A stretch of 64,000 nt of DNA, taken from positions 9,726,320-9,790,319 of the forward strand of contig JAGGNK010003335.1 of the NCBI GenBank assembly GCA_017590115.1, given 5' to 3'. Shown piece by piece: positions 52,359 to 64,000 of the stretch. A program made the position numbers and the translations under genes. The number at the start of each line of letters is the position of its first letter. Within the stretch, counting starts at the first letter, position 1. The notes beneath the pieces are model-generated. The model saw only the letters and a program-made list of their open reading frames with translations, was not told where the DNA came from and ran no database searches. Source of the stretch: Montifringilla adamsi (Eukaryota; Chordata; Aves; Passeriformes; Passeridae).

Positions 52359-52826
52359 GTGGAGATGTGGTCTTAGGAAGGCTGAGAAAATCTTCACTCC
52401 AAAATGTGCTGGGCAGATCAATGGAGTAAATGAGGCAAAATGTATGAAGTTGCTCACAGAGACTTGCAGCTTCCATGCAGCTATTTTTTACCCAGATATT
52501 TTCTGAACTCTTCATTTCCTCCCAATCCTTCTTCAAATATGAACAGCTCAATACATCCCTGGTTCAAACCTTTTGTCCTTAGCACACTGATATTCCACAG
52601 TTGGCCCAGCCTGGCAGTAAACAAGGGTTTAGCTACTGTGGCTTATTGACAGTGGTGAATGGTTCAGTCCCATCTGTGAAGGTATAAAATATCTACAAGA
52701 AAATAAACACCCCATAAGAAAGTGGTAAGGAACCATCCAGGTGAAAACCTGCTATGTTATTTGCTGTAGCTTACAGCACAAATGTTGCAGCAAAGGAAGG
52801 GAGAGGGGGGGAAAATCATCCATCAC

Positions 52827-52961
52827 AAAAAAAAAAAAACAAACCCAAAAAAACCAAAAAAAACCCAAACAAACCAAAACACAAAAACCAACCCAAAAAA
52901 ATCCAAAAAACAAACAAACAAAACCAACCAAACAAACAAAACCAAAAAAACAAACCCAAAA
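52827..52961. repeat. A/C-only low-complexity tract
   Basis: About 135 bases made almost entirely of A and C (AAACC, AAACCC and CAAA units) with only one T and no G. The strand asymmetry leaves frames open on both strands, giving lysine/asparagine/threonine/proline-rich or phenylalanine/valine/tryptophan-rich nonsense translations. It is a degenerate simple repeat with no function implied. Confidence 0.9.
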
Positions 52962-55900
52962 GGAATGAAAGTGTGTGGCTTGTGAGAGGAAGGAAGTTCT
53001 CTAGTGGTGAATACTGCTGCCATAATGACAGAGGCTTGTGCTCTGCTCCTCGCTAAGGTTGTTTCAGCTCTACATGCAAAGGTGATGAATGTGCAAAGAA
53101 AGAATGTGAATCTCCCCTGGCCTGAGCTGTTGGTGTGGAATTTGGCACCGTGGATCACCCTGACAGCAGTGCACTCCACTCTCCTGACACCTTTCCAGCA
53201 CCCAGCGAGGTGGCAGCACTGCAGGGACACCTGATGGGCTCTGCCAGAGTTCATAATCTTCCTGTCTCTGTCCTTTCCCATTGCCTGCCTGGGTTCTGGC
53301 TGTCTCTGGCTGTCTCTGGCTCTCTGTGTCACCAAGGGGCTGCCAAGGTCCTGGCTGCTTAGGGACACATCTTCCCAGTAGTGATTCCAGTGCCATGGCC
53401 ACCCTGTGGGTTTTCTTTCCTGATTATGGGGAGCCACAATCACTGAGTTATTGCACTCACCCAACCCTGTCTCCTTTTTATTGTTTGCTCCAGTGCCTCT
53501 TCAGAACTGCCTGGGTTCAGGAAGAATTTTTCTGCTCCTTGAGGCAGGAGGTGAGTGTGGGACAGAGGGATGGATGCTGCTTTTCACTCCCTGGAAAGAT
53601 GTGGCTGCCCAAGGCCATGCAGGCAGGAATGCTAATGGGATAAGAGGTAAGAGAGCAGAAGGTACCTGGACCCTGTGATTCTCTAGTTATTTAGAATGCA
53701 TAATTGCAGTTTGTTTAACACCAAAGGATAACTGATCATTCACAGCAAAGAAGCCAGTGGGGGGGGATCAATATTTCTATTGCTCTGCTGGAAAAATAGC
53801 AGAAAAGGAATGGCTCTTTAATGATTACAGCAGAGCAGAAGAAGCCTGTGCTAAAGGCTGTTTGTAGCAGGGGCCAGCAGAGGGTTTGTGCAGTGCTGGC
53901 TCTCATTTCAGACTTGAGATTCAGTGAATGAGTGTGGATGATGTACTCTGCACTCCAGAGGTGGCTTGGCTGGAGCCAGGGCAGAGAACAGCTCTGCCAT
54001 CCTTGATCTAGAGGGAAAAATTAACTCATCCTGAAGGTAAAATAAGGAATATATGTGAGATAGTAACGTGAGTATATCTCAACTCTTCCATTTTCTACTC
54101 AAACTATACTGATGCATATTTTTTTCTGCAGGCATAAGAGTTACCAAGAGCTGACTTCACTTGGCACAGCCAGAGCTGGCTTTGTACTGGCACCTGTGGG
54201 ATCCTGTGGTAGAAGCACAGACAATCTGTTTTACCAAAATGTTTAGCTGAAAGTTTTTGTTTCCAATTAAATATTTGTTGAGCCCTTCTTGGAGGGTCTT
54301 ATGGAAGGAGGAATTGACTCTTTGAATGGGATTCTGTGTAGGAATTCTTTATTATAGGCACTGACAAGGAATATGGCTCTGAATTAACTATATCTGAGCT
54401 TGTACTTTTTGGGTCATGAATCAATATCCTGATTTCTCATCCAGAGCTTGCAACTTGTATATAATTATTCTGCCATGCCCTGTGAAACAGAAGACTGAGA
54501 ATTGTCCCAGAACAAGAGTAATTTCTCAGTCGGTTTGGATGAGGTGGCCAGGCCTGGCTCACCACCTGTGTTAGCAGTGTTTGCCCTGGCTGGCCCCGAG
54601 GAGCAGCCTGGCTTTCTGGGAGCCTGGGCTGACTGACCACACCTGAACCTTGTGCTCAGCTTACCCAGCAACAGACCACTAAATTTATTTTTTGAGGAAA
54701 AAAGAAATTAAGAATCTCTACATCATAAATCAACCCCGGGGGAGCTGGAGCAGGTTTTTTCTTGGGGTGTCCACAAACGCAGGCTCAGAGCCCAAGGCTT
54801 CTGGCAATCAGGGCACCCCAGGGCTCAGTCCCACAGGTTTCCCTGGCACAAGACTGACCTCCAGTGGCACTGACTTGTGTGGTTGGGCTGTGAATCTGGG
54901 GAGGATGTGTACAAATGCTCTTTAGAGGCCACACGTTCAGTTTTCAGGGCAGATACTTGCTCATTGCCTTCCTCAGACCCTTCCAGCATAAGCACAGGTG
55001 CTGGGGACAGTCTCCTGCTGAGCTGGTAAATGTGACGTGGTTCAGCTGAGGTGGGAAATTCTGAAAATGTTCTCATGAAATAGGAAGGAAATATCCTACC
55101 TCTGGCTTCTCTCCCTGCAGGACAAAATGGTGAGAAAGAAAGGGGCAAAAAAGAAAGGGAAGAAGCTGAAACTTTTGGGGCAGAGTGAATTTCACTCTGC
55201 AAATGAAATTCTGCTGTCTGTGTTTGAGGTGCTTAATCCCAGGATAGTGCATGATTTGCAGCTCTACCTCTGCAGGGTGAGGGGGAAACTCATCCCCATT
55301 TAACCTGTGGTTCTACTTCCCAGGGTGACAAGCTGCTGGGAGGAAGTGCTCACCTGAATGAGGAGGAACCACCCGCACCATCACTCAGGTTTTCCTTCCT
55401 TTCCAGAAACCATGCATCTTCTTCTAATGGTGGAATTACCGCTCTCTGATTCCTCTAAAATTGATACAGAACCTTCCTTTTTTTTATTGCTGGTGGGAGT
55501 TTGGTTCCCCCTATGTCTTTGTGGAGGGTTTCCTTGTGTTTCATGTGTCCTCAACACGGTTCTGTTGGTGGCTCTCTCTGACAACACTTTCCTCACTGTG
55601 TCAATACAGATCTCTCCTCATCCTTAGTGCAGCACCTTAGTGCACTTTCTGCCACTGAGGAATCACTTGGTGGATTTAGGACGAGGTGTCCTGGCTGGCT
55701 GATCACTACTAGAGCTCCAACAGAAGGAAGAAGATATTTCCTGTGTCAGTGGAGAATTTCTGTGAATGTTAAGACACAGAATGCAGCAATGCTTATTTAT
55801 CTGTGAGAAGCTGAGGAGCCTGTCAGCTGCTGGAGTTAGGTCCTGATGCTGATTTCCAAAGGAAACTGGCATCACAGAGTAAGGACAAGATAAGGTATGA

Positions 55901-58900
55901 GGGGCTGCCCTGGATCTAGTTCAGTTATTGCATTTTTATCTCTGAGGGTATTTTCAAGGAGAGAGCTGCCATTGGTGTATGACTTTTGGACACCCAGGGC
56001 TGCATTAACCAAGAGAGATCTTTGCCCTTCCAACTGTGTAGGTAATCAGAGATCATCCTGGACCAAGTAGATCTGGTATTCAGACTCAGTAAGGCTCAGA
56101 TTTAGCTCAGATTTAGCTCAGATTTAGCTCAGATTTGTACTCAGGACAGGTTCCGGTGACAGACTTTGATCTGAGGCACTTGCCCCCTGTGAGAGTCTGG
56201 AAAGGGGAGGTGGAAAGGTCACAGTGCCCTTGGCATGTGAGTAAAGCAGCATTCACCTGGTGATTTATGCTGATGTCTGCTCTGGGGCTCAGGGGTTGGG
56301 GTGAACTTGGACAGGCTGCAAAATGGAGAGATGAAATGCCTCACTGAAAAGGAGCAGCAGGAGCTGGGAGCAACTGGGAGAGGTCTCTGGAGGGAGCAGG
56401 GCAGGCACAGCTGAGCTGCCTTTCCCAAAGCCTGCTTAGCATAGGCCAAGGCCCTCATTTGCTATTGACTGGAGGGATGTTTTACAAGTGCCCCTTCTGG
56501 TTCAGAGAGATATGAAATCTGTCTGTAATTAAGTTAATTTGGAGTTGAACATGGGCAAAGATAATGAGGTGGAAATAACAAAAGAAGAAAGATGGGAAGG
56601 TGTTGCTAAGGAACAGGTCTTTTGCATTAAATCCTCTCCCTTCCCCAATCAAATAAAACCATTTTTAGGATCTTTATGGGTAAGTGATGGGGCAGACAGA
56701 GCACAGGCATGGAAATGACTGCTAGATCAAGAGTTCAGAATAATAAAGGAGCTAAGAGGAGGGGTGTGACTTGGAGAATTGAGAAAGGCAGAAAGGGTGA
56801 CAGCTGTGACCAGCACAATTCAGTGCAGAGCAGTGGCTTTGGGCTCAGCAGAATGGTGTCCTGTGCCTGACTCACCCTTGTTTGAGGGAACCCCCCAGTG
56901 TCCTGAGCCTGCACTGGGAAGTGCTCTGAGATAGGGACACAAGGACTGGCCACCACCAGGTCTTGCTCATCAAAGATCAGCAAACAGCCCTGCTCAAAGC
57001 ACAAGGCTTTGAACTTCCTCAGTGCTTGACCCTGCTGAGAATTCAAACTGGAGTCAAGCATCAGAGTGAAGGCTTAAAATTGCTTCTCCTTGGCTTCTAG
57101 AAACGGTGTAAAATATAATATGTTCAAGCCAAAAGGAGGATGGAAGAGAGGTCCACAGAAAGGACCAGAATATTTAACAGCCAGCAAAGCATAAGCAAAT
57201 AGACAAGTCATTATCAATGAGTTTGTTTGAATTTGACAGAGCTTTCCTGCAAACATGGGGGAGGCAAGGAGGGTGAAGAATTCCCCGCCAGTGTGAGCTG
57301 TAATAAAGGACCTGCTGTTTTCTGATTCTCACTCTCTGTGAAAATTGAAAAGGTTAGCCAGGTAATTGAAATCGGGACTGGAATACAAATAACAGTGTGA
57401 AAACCCTACAGCTGGCAAATAAAGTTACAGAGAAAAGACTCAGTTCTCAGTGGAATTTCTTAGCAGCAAAAAGACTGGATGGATGAGGAGGAAGAGATGA
57501 TTTTCAATATACCTGTTCCTCCTGGGAGGGAAGATAGGGAATGAAATGAGACTGGAAGGAACCAGGCTGAGACTTAACACTTACATGAGTGTTCCTTGCT
57601 GTTAATGCAAGAGACACACGAAAACTGAGCTGTGCTGGAGCTGAATCATGTCTGGCAGTCCTTGCTGCCTCTTGGAGGAGTGCAGTGGGTTTGTTGGGAT
57701 TTGCTAGGCTGCCATGTGAGCCCCAGCTTTGGGAATATTTAGTGTTTTAAGCACAGAGAGCCAGCTCCACATGACTCAGCCCCTCATTTTGGGACTGGGA
57801 CACATAACCAAAGCAGATGTATCTGGGCCAGTGTCAACTTCTGTTCGTCTTTGTTACATGCAGGAGCACAAACTGGTTTGCATCGTTTTAAGCTAAGAGC
57901 TTGCTGTGTCTCAGTTCCAGTGGAGGGGCCTGCCAGTGCTACTGAAATGGAAATTTATGCCTGCTGCTCTTTCTGTGGTTTGTTTTTCTGCAGGAGCAGG
58001 TAACCTGAGCTGGGAGGAAACAGTGCTGCAGGGCTTAGGGGAAGCTGAGTTTTGTGGTGCTAACCAGGTTTGCTCATGCTCAAAAAAACCCTTTTCATGC
58101 AGGATTTTCCCTAAAACCAAGCCAGCTAACAAACCCCAATCTGTACATGGCTCAATAAACATGGTTCAAGATACCTCCAGGTTCCTGTGTTAATGCTTTG
58201 TTTCCTTCTTCACAGTCTGGTGAGTTTTACTGTTTCCCAAAACTCGGACTCTTTTAAACTGTGACTTTTGTACTTTTTTGCTGCAGTTGCTCTGTGCTGC
58301 CCAACCCAACTGCACTGCAGCCAACAGCAGCACAGAAAACCTTCCTTTTGGAGACTTTCCATTGAGTTCAGGCAGCTGTTTAGCTTTGGCAGGACAGATC
58401 TCCTCCCTGCCCTTGTCATCTCCAAAGAAGTGAAGGAAAAACTGCAAGGTTGCAAACAAATGCTGCAAATTCTACACTTGATGGAGTGATAGAGCTTTGC
58501 TGGAATTTCTCTGTCTTTTGAGTGTAGCCCAGGAGTCCCAGAGGCACCTGCCCCAGAGCAATGAACAAAGTGGTAGGTGAGCCCCTGAGGGTGCTTTTCT
58601 CCCTCTGTTTAGTGGTGATTTAGCTGTGAGCCATTTGCTTTGCTCATTTGGAGCATAATTTTCCTACTGAGTCATTTCTAAGGGAGTCTCTTGGGTTCTG
58701 AAAAAATGAAACAAATGGAAGAGGTTTGATAAACCTGCTCTGCAACAAAGAGCACACAGCACTCCAAGGTGACTTGTGCCTGGTTGTGTTTTTCAGCTGC
58801 AGAAGTTATGCATAAAAACTACCTGTAAAACACCTAAAGTGGATGACTGAAGTAGGTCAGATTAATTGGTTTTAGCACAGCTTTTCGCCCCTCATTTGAC

Positions 58901-60080
58901 TAGAAAAAGGAATACAGTTTTCCTCTGATGGAGTTCATGTTGTAGACATCTGAGTCAAAGCATCTTACGGAAAACCCACATCTAGCCCAAAAATCAAACA
59001 AAATCCTGTTCCTCTGGGAAGGAGCTTGCTGCATTTCATAAAATAGCATAAGCTGAGGATGCAAGAAAAAGTTATTTGGGATTTTACAATAAGAACATCA
59101 GTATTTTATTCATGAATTAGCTATCCTAGTGGGAAGCAAATTATTCCAACAGCTCCCATACACCTAAAATTAATCCTTCTTTAAAAATTAAGGGGATTTA
59201 AGATCATTTGCCTTTAAAGCATCAAAAAGCGACAGCTTTTCAGGGTTTCCAAAAATCTGGTTGGCAAAAGAAAATCTTCTGGTGGTAGCAAATGAGCTTA
59301 GCTCTGTCTGGGTATGACCAAGGCAAGCTGTTGACTACCCAGAATGTAAATGAAAAGAAATGTTGAGGAATATCAACAACCATTGACTCTCCTGGAGAGG
59401 TTCTTACATTATGGTCCATTTTGTACATGGCAAATTCCTTTTTCAGAGTCAGGGAATTGTGCACAAGATGTTCAGTGTCTTTTGGTGCATGGTGACCTGC
59501 CCTAACAACCTCAAAAGTGTGTTTTTCCCAGGAGAGGAAACCTGCAGGGCCCAGATTGGGCAATTTTCTGCAGTTTCTTTGGGAACTCTTTTAACCCCCA
59601 GCTCACTCTGAAGGACATTTGCCATCATTGCATTGACTTGGACCAAATTCTAAACTCAAATTTTAATCCTTGCAAGAACTTGTTTGATTTCTTGTTCATT
59701 CTGCTTTCATTATCATATTTCTCCTCACATTAATATCCATTTAACGTGGAAACGCCACAGCTCAGCAATTTGCTAGTTTGTAGAAAAAGAAACCTCAGTG
59801 GAGAAAATATTAACAAGTGTCATAATGAAAGCAGAGAAAATGAGACAACTGTGGGAAAACAGAGAGGGAGAGCAGGCCTGGCTGTTCCAGAGGCTGGGAA
59901 GGAGCAGTTTCTGCTTTGGGACCCTCTCCTGGCTATGACAAGAGAGTTTTGCATTGCCCAGTTTATAACCTCCTCCCCTGTAGGAGCAGTTGTGCAGAAT
60001 TCTTGGATGCCACCAGGCCCATGGGGATTTGTGCTGGTTTTGTGCAAATAGACCAGCTGAAATATATTTGTGGAGTTAGG
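52962..60080. other. Intergenic DNA, no gene recognised
   Basis: The 213-codon minus-strand frame at 52823-53464 owes part of its length to the A/C tract. A 10-base tandem (CTGGCTGTCT, three copies) lies at 53296-53325 and the 11-base tandem at 56.1 kb. Nothing else is recognised. Confidence 0.6.
56095..56137. repeat. 11-bp tandem repeat, almost four copies
   Basis: CTCAGATTTAG is repeated exactly three times with a partial fourth copy. Perfect identity suggests recent replication slippage. Confidence 0.95.
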
Positions 60081-60163
60081 TTTGTTTTTTTTTTTTTTTT
60101 TTTGGTTTTTTTTTGTTGTTTTGTTTTGTTTTGTTTTGTTTTGTTTTGTTTTGTTTTGTTTTT
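60081..60163. repeat. T-rich tract with (TTTTG)n microsatellite
   Basis: A run of T with scattered G passes into about nine perfect TTTTG pentamers at roughly 60118-60160. Read on the minus strand it is (CAAAA)n followed by poly(A). Open frames through it (FVLFC repeats) are artefacts. Confidence 0.95.
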
Positions 60164-60216
60164 AAGGACTGTGACTTGGAATGGGCTCTTGGTGTCCTGC
60201 ACTTGGTGCTGGCTGA

Positions 60217-60264
60217 ACATTTGGGGAATGTCCCTCTTCTGCTGAGGGGACATTCCCCAAATGT
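60217..60264. repeat. Perfect inverted repeat, 18-bp arms, 12-base loop
   Basis: Left arm ACATTTGGGGAATGTCCC (60217-60234) and right arm GGGACATTCCCCAAATGT (60247-60264) are exact reverse complements. The loop is TCTTCTGCTGAG. A related direct copy of the AATGTCCCTCTTCTGC section follows at about 60260-60280 with two substitutions. It may be a local inverted duplication or a transcribed stem-loop; neither is shown. Confidence 0.95.
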
Positions 60265-63149
60265 CCCTCATCTGCAGAGGGAGAAACAAGAATCAGGAGG
60301 ATTTCTGGAGCATGGACCAGGCTTAGGTAGACAGAATTTAGTATATTTATTTTCATGTTACATACAGATACAGATAACCATCTCTGCAGCTGAAATGTAC
60401 ATTTAGCTTTACTGATAAGCTGTGGTTTAAACACTTCAAAACACAGTGGTGTTCAGAAACTCTTCATATAAACTGAACAGAACCATCCACCTGCTGTTCA
60501 TGGTGTTTTTTCCAACTGAAGCTGGTGTTAGATCTGAGCATCACTCACTGGCAACAAACACAATTCTTCTCCCCTTTTAGTCTTCCTTGTAGCACATTTC
60601 AGACTCCACATTTTGTTCACAGTGCTGGAGCACTGCCCTGCTCTCCACACTCTCTGCTCACACATTTGCACATTTCCCAGAGGGAAAGAGAAGCAGAGAA
60701 ACAAATCAATAGACAGTTCTGTCTCCAAAGTCACGCTTGATTTCAAATAAATACAGTTTTATCACACCAGACAACTTTAGGGGAAAGAGAGTTGTTCTCC
60801 ATTTTTGTGCAATAGGAGTTTTTCTCAGCCAGTTGCCAACATTTTTCAGCAGTTGGCTATGAAAGCTCCTTAATGTATAAATAAAGGAACAGCATCAGTT
60901 TTCATGACATCTCTATCCATCTTCCTGGTTTTTTTCATCTTTGGATCCAGCTTTCAAAATGCAGGAGGTAAATATCAGAGCAGAGTGATAAATAACTCAA
61001 GCACTGACCTTTTGGGAAGAAAAGCCTCCAGTGGGCATTGACTACATTTAGGGACAAAGTGAATCAACTCTTTTCTAGAGATCCTCCCTCAGGAGTGAGG
61101 GGGTACAAAGCTGTGCAGTCACAGGGAACTTAACTTGGAGTCTCCAGTTAGTCTACATTTTTTTCACTGCATTTATTTTATTTTCAGCAGAATTCAGAGG
61201 AGTTTTGACATGTCTCTCCCAATAACACTTTCACAGGTTTGGTTTGGTGCAAGACTAAATGTTTTCAGCTTTGATTTTGATATCTGGCCAAAAAAAGCTC
61301 AGTAGTTTTTGCTTTTGCATATCACTGCTTTTGGCTGACAACAAATTAAATGTGATAAAACCTGATTTTAGGACAAGAAAATAAGTTAATTCAGAACCAG
61401 GTGATTTCATGATGATTTGCTTCTCCCTACTTGTCTTCTAAAAGTTTTCCATCCGTGCACATTCCTCCGACCTCTGCTTCCCCTCCTCAAAAAACCCTTT
61501 TGAATTCCCTTGGGACAAAACCATGGCCATTTTGTTTAAGATCACATTAAATCTTCATCACTCAGCCTTTCTGTGCAGGTCCGTGTGCTCATCTGCAAGT
61601 CAAGGGATGCATTTCTCAACCCCGGGCTCTGCAGCTGAAGGTTGGGATTGTCCCATGAAGAGAGGGGCATCACTCGAGGATGTCTCTCACTCATGGATGG
61701 CTCTCTCTGCACCAACACAAGATGCTGTCTCACCCTAAATGCATAAAAGGCGTTGAAAGAGCCACAAAACCTGGCAGAGGAATGTCTCCAGCCCTTGCTG
61801 GATGTGTGACTATGTCTCCTCAGCCCTTTGGCTGGTGTCTAGGACAGATTTCACACTGCTGGGACAGGGAGGAAAACCCCCAGGGCTCTGTGAGGGATCT
61901 GCCGAAGGGAGGCACAGGGTGAGGGAGGAAATCCACAGGGACTGCCCAGGTGGTCCCCAGGTGGGATCACAGAGCTTGGAGCAATGCACAGGCAGGAGAA
62001 CAGGGACCTGGGCAGCCCACGGGCAGCAAGGCACCACTGCCATGGCCTGTCCAGAGAGAAAGCACGCTGTAATCTCTGGCAGAGAGAAAAATAATGCAAA
62101 ATTTCTGCTTAGAAATGTAAATGTCACTGGTAAAATGCAAGTGTCCACTTGGGGGTGGCAAAGCATTTCAGCTGTGTCTTGAGGGAGGAGGAATGGCCTT
62201 TTCTCTGCAGCCCTTGTGTGTGGCTCTTCCCCTCTCCAAGGCTTATTTCTCAAGACTGCAGCTCATAAAAAGTCTGAAAATATTCCCCTTATGCTTCAGG
62301 AAAAGGAGACTCTCCAGCTGCCATGAATCTCCCACCTTGGAGTCCCACAGTGAGAATCAAACAGAAAACTTTGGGGCAAACAAAGAAAGAGACCGTGGTA
62401 ATCAGGAGTACATTCCCTTCCTCCGTGGTAGGAAACGTCATCTGGATCCCCTGTGACCAGAATGGAAAATGTCTTTATGCACACAGTGTATCATCTTTCA
62501 GGAGCTAGTGCTGTTATTTGTTGTGATACCTCTGTGTTCTCTGGCTGTGTAAGTGGCTGCCAGTCCCCTGGTGACACTGATGGGATGATTCTCTGTGGCA
62601 GAGCGTGCCAGGGCTGAGCCCAGCTTGGGGACCAAACCCAGCCCTGCATCAGGATGCACACAGGAGGCATTTCCCTGAAACACAATGAACAGGCTTTGAA
62701 ACATGTGAGACAGAGGTTTACAAAATTCTCTATCACATAATGAACCCTCCCTTGGCAAAATTCTACAGGGTCCTGTGCCTGCAGTCAGCAGAGCCCAGGA
62801 ATTTGTCACTTGGATATGGGTGTACTGCCTTCAGGATCTCTTTGCACCACAGGGATGCAGGAAAGTTTTTCAGACCTTTGTGCTTTGTGGCAAAAACTGA
62901 AATTAGTAGATGCAATATCACTGCAAAACCCCCCTTTTATTGCCCTTATATATAAGGTTTGTCCCAATTCCCTCTGTTGTGAGGGATGTCCGGGTTCCTT
63001 CCCGGTGATTGCTAACCCACGTGGATCTCTGACTTCTGCAATCCACCTGGTGCAGGAGCAGTGAAGTCTGCTGAAACACAGCCACAGGGCTTCACTGGTG
63101 GAGACAGCACGTAAATATCTGGAGCTGAAGTTATGATAAGAAGCTCAGA
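60265..63149. other. Downstream flank of the receptor gene, no gene recognised
   Basis: No coding gene or recognised repeat. The 147-codon minus-strand frame at 61810-62253 overlaps a 126-codon frame on the other strand and has no domain. If the distal AATAAA at 62936 is used, the right end of this stretch belongs to the receptor 3' UTR. Confidence 0.5.
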
Positions 63150-63757
63150 AAGCAAAAGTTTGCTTTACATTTATTTTACAGTTGTTGGCTCCCTGGTTCT
63201 TCTGGCCCAGAAACAGCTGCTGCTGGTGGCTGGTGTTTACCAGCCCAGCTCTGAGCTGCTCTCATTCTTGCCTGTTTGCTAATGTTGACAAGGAGAGGTT
63301 TGCAACAGCCATACCTCAAAATATTGTAGCAGGGGGAAGGGAACTGGCTTACCTAAAGCTAGAAGTGGGGACAGAAGGTTTATGCAGAAAATTGTCTTTT
63401 TTAAAAATAAGAAAACCTGATGTTTTGGTTGCTACATAAGAAGCTATTTGGTAAGACTTGGCTAAGCTGATTCTCTGCCCTGTGCTGGCAGTGTTGGGAG
63501 TGTCTCTCACCTTTCAAAGCAGCTCTTTGCTGGCACAGCTTGCAGTGAGCAAACTCCCATTTCCAGCCCTCCCAGAAGCTTGGGGGCAGTACAGTGCTTC
63601 CCTAACACATCCTAAATACAGCCTCCTCCTTTGTTCATCCAGTGGGACACCTCCTGAGCAATTCTTGCTGAAATCACTCTTTTGGGAAGTTTTCTTCTGC
63701 TTTAGTTTCTTAATTTTCTTAACCTTTTCTCTCTCACCTGGATCACAGCACAGAAAG
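63150..63757 (-). other. Probable 3' UTR of the NMUR-like gene
   Basis: This stretch lies directly downstream of the receptor stop codon on the minus strand. It holds no convincing coding frame in either direction; the 140-codon plus-strand frame at 63458-63880 overlaps the receptor exon antisense and has no recognisable domain. An AATAAA (minus strand) at 63170-63175 could end the transcript, giving a UTR of about 600 bases. A second AATAAA at 62936-62941 is an alternative. The extent is inferred. Confidence 0.4.
63170..63175 (-). promoter_or_regulatory. Candidate polyadenylation signal AATAAA
   Basis: TTTATT on the plus strand reads AATAAA on the minus strand, about 585 bases past the receptor stop codon. 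The hexamer is common by chance in such DNA. A further copy at 62936-62941 is equally plausible, so only position and orientation support it. Confidence 0.3.
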
Positions 63758-64000
63758 TCACAGGCCAGTGGAGAGCTGAGAGCTGCTGACAGATGTCCTG
63801 TGAGTGCCAGGGAGGCTTGTGTTTTCAGCAGAGTCCATGAGATTGTGATCCTCAATCACAAAGATGCTCTTCTGGGATGAAATCTTGCAGGTGGGATGTT
63901 TAGGGGCACAGTGCTTGCAGCAAGGAGAAATCACACTGAGGAAAGCCATCCTGAAGCGCTGGGACAGCAGGTTGTAAATGATGGGGTTTGTGGCTGAGCT
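63758..64000 (-). CDS. NMUR2: Neuromedin U receptor-like GPCR, C-terminal part of last exon (partial, 5' side off the window)
   Basis: Seen: 80 codons read on the minus strand from the window edge to a TGA stop at 63758-63760, with no internal stop. The first residues are SSATNPIIYNLLSQRFRMAF: the end of transmembrane helix 7 with the class A NPxxY motif (NPIIY, residues 5-9), then a basic/aromatic helix 8 (SQRFRMAF). A cysteine cluster follows (SPCCKHC, about residues 25-31), a plausible palmitoylation site. The tail is Ser/Thr-rich and ends STGL. Family knowledge: neuromedin U receptors are Gq/Gi-coupled plasma-membrane receptors for neuromedin U and S, acting in feeding, stress and smooth-muscle control. 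The NPIIYNLLS-RF core and a tail segment SIFVIEDHNLMD resemble, from memory, NMUR2 (NPIIYNLLSRRF and NIFLTECHFVEL). The tail appears shorter than human NMUR2. Alternatives are NMUR1 or another NMUR paralogue; TRH, orexin and CCK receptors share the motif but fit the tail less well. GPCR identity is near certain, the exact paralogue is not. Helices 1-6 lie beyond base 64000. Confidence 0.72.
   Translation of the reverse strand, partial: SSATNPIIYNLLSQRFRMAFLSVISPCCKHCAPKHPTCKISSQKSIFVIEDHNLMDSAENTSLPGTHRTSVSSSQLSTGL

Noticed and set aside
52823..53464. 213-codon minus-strand frame with a hydrophobic Phe/Val/Leu C-terminus
   Set aside because: The apparent membrane-like end is the reverse of the A/C tract; the rest shows no family similarity.
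59916..60406. Frames with FVLFC repeats suggesting a membrane protein
   Set aside because: Direct translation of the (TTTTG)n microsatellite.
63458..63880. 140-codon plus-strand frame overlapping the receptor exon
   Set aside because: Antisense to the recognised GPCR tail; no domain.
1..64000. tRNA, rRNA or microRNA genes
   Set aside because: No cloverleaf-type A/B-box pattern or known RNA sequence was recognised by eye; a covariance-model scan would be needed to exclude small RNAs.

Overview
This window looks like vertebrate nuclear DNA, most likely from a bird and possibly a songbird. It has moderate GC and no operon-like dense coding. Several degraded copies of CR1, the main avian LINE family, are present; one ends in the family's 8-base tail. 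A probable endogenous-retrovirus LTR and many simple repeats are interspersed. The species itself cannot be read from the sequence.

The only protein-coding gene I can support lies at the right-hand edge. Bases 63758-64000 on the minus strand encode the last 80 residues of a class A (rhodopsin-like) peptide GPCR, from the end of transmembrane helix 7 (NPIIY) through the cytoplasmic tail to a stop codon. Its tail resembles neuromedin U receptors, NMUR2 best. The rest of the gene lies beyond base 64000. Bases below 63758 would be its 3' UTR, with a possible AATAAA signal (minus strand) near 63170. In human, NMUR2 sits in a gene-poor interval between GLRA1 and GRIA1, and the side downstream of its 3' end faces GLRA1. 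A gene desert here fits that picture, but synteny is inferred, not seen.

Layout: 1-9880 is non-coding with two T/G-rich tracts. 9881-10130 is a tandem duplication of about 125 bp. 10131-18940 is non-coding, with a purine-rich tract, an A27 run and several CpG-enriched patches. 18941-19169 is a G-rich minisatellite with higher-order structure. 21213-21618 is a probable LTR on the minus strand. 28411-28548, 33020-33120 and 34415-34705 are CR1 fragments. 34718-34799 is an 82-base T-rich tract ending in 69 uninterrupted T. 34800-60080 is mostly featureless non-coding DNA with short tandem and simple repeats. 60081-60264 holds a T/(TTTTG)n microsatellite followed by a perfect 18-bp-arm hairpin. 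60265-63757 is downstream flank and probable 3' UTR of the receptor gene.

Nearly all open frames in the window are chance frames: no recognisable domains, often open on both strands, or produced by simple repeats. I found no convincing new biological system. The items most worth checking are the T69 tract next to a correctly oriented AATAAA (possible retrocopy), the 60.2 kb hairpin, the G-rich minisatellite beside a CpG-rich patch, and candidate conserved non-coding elements flanking a neuropeptide receptor gene.
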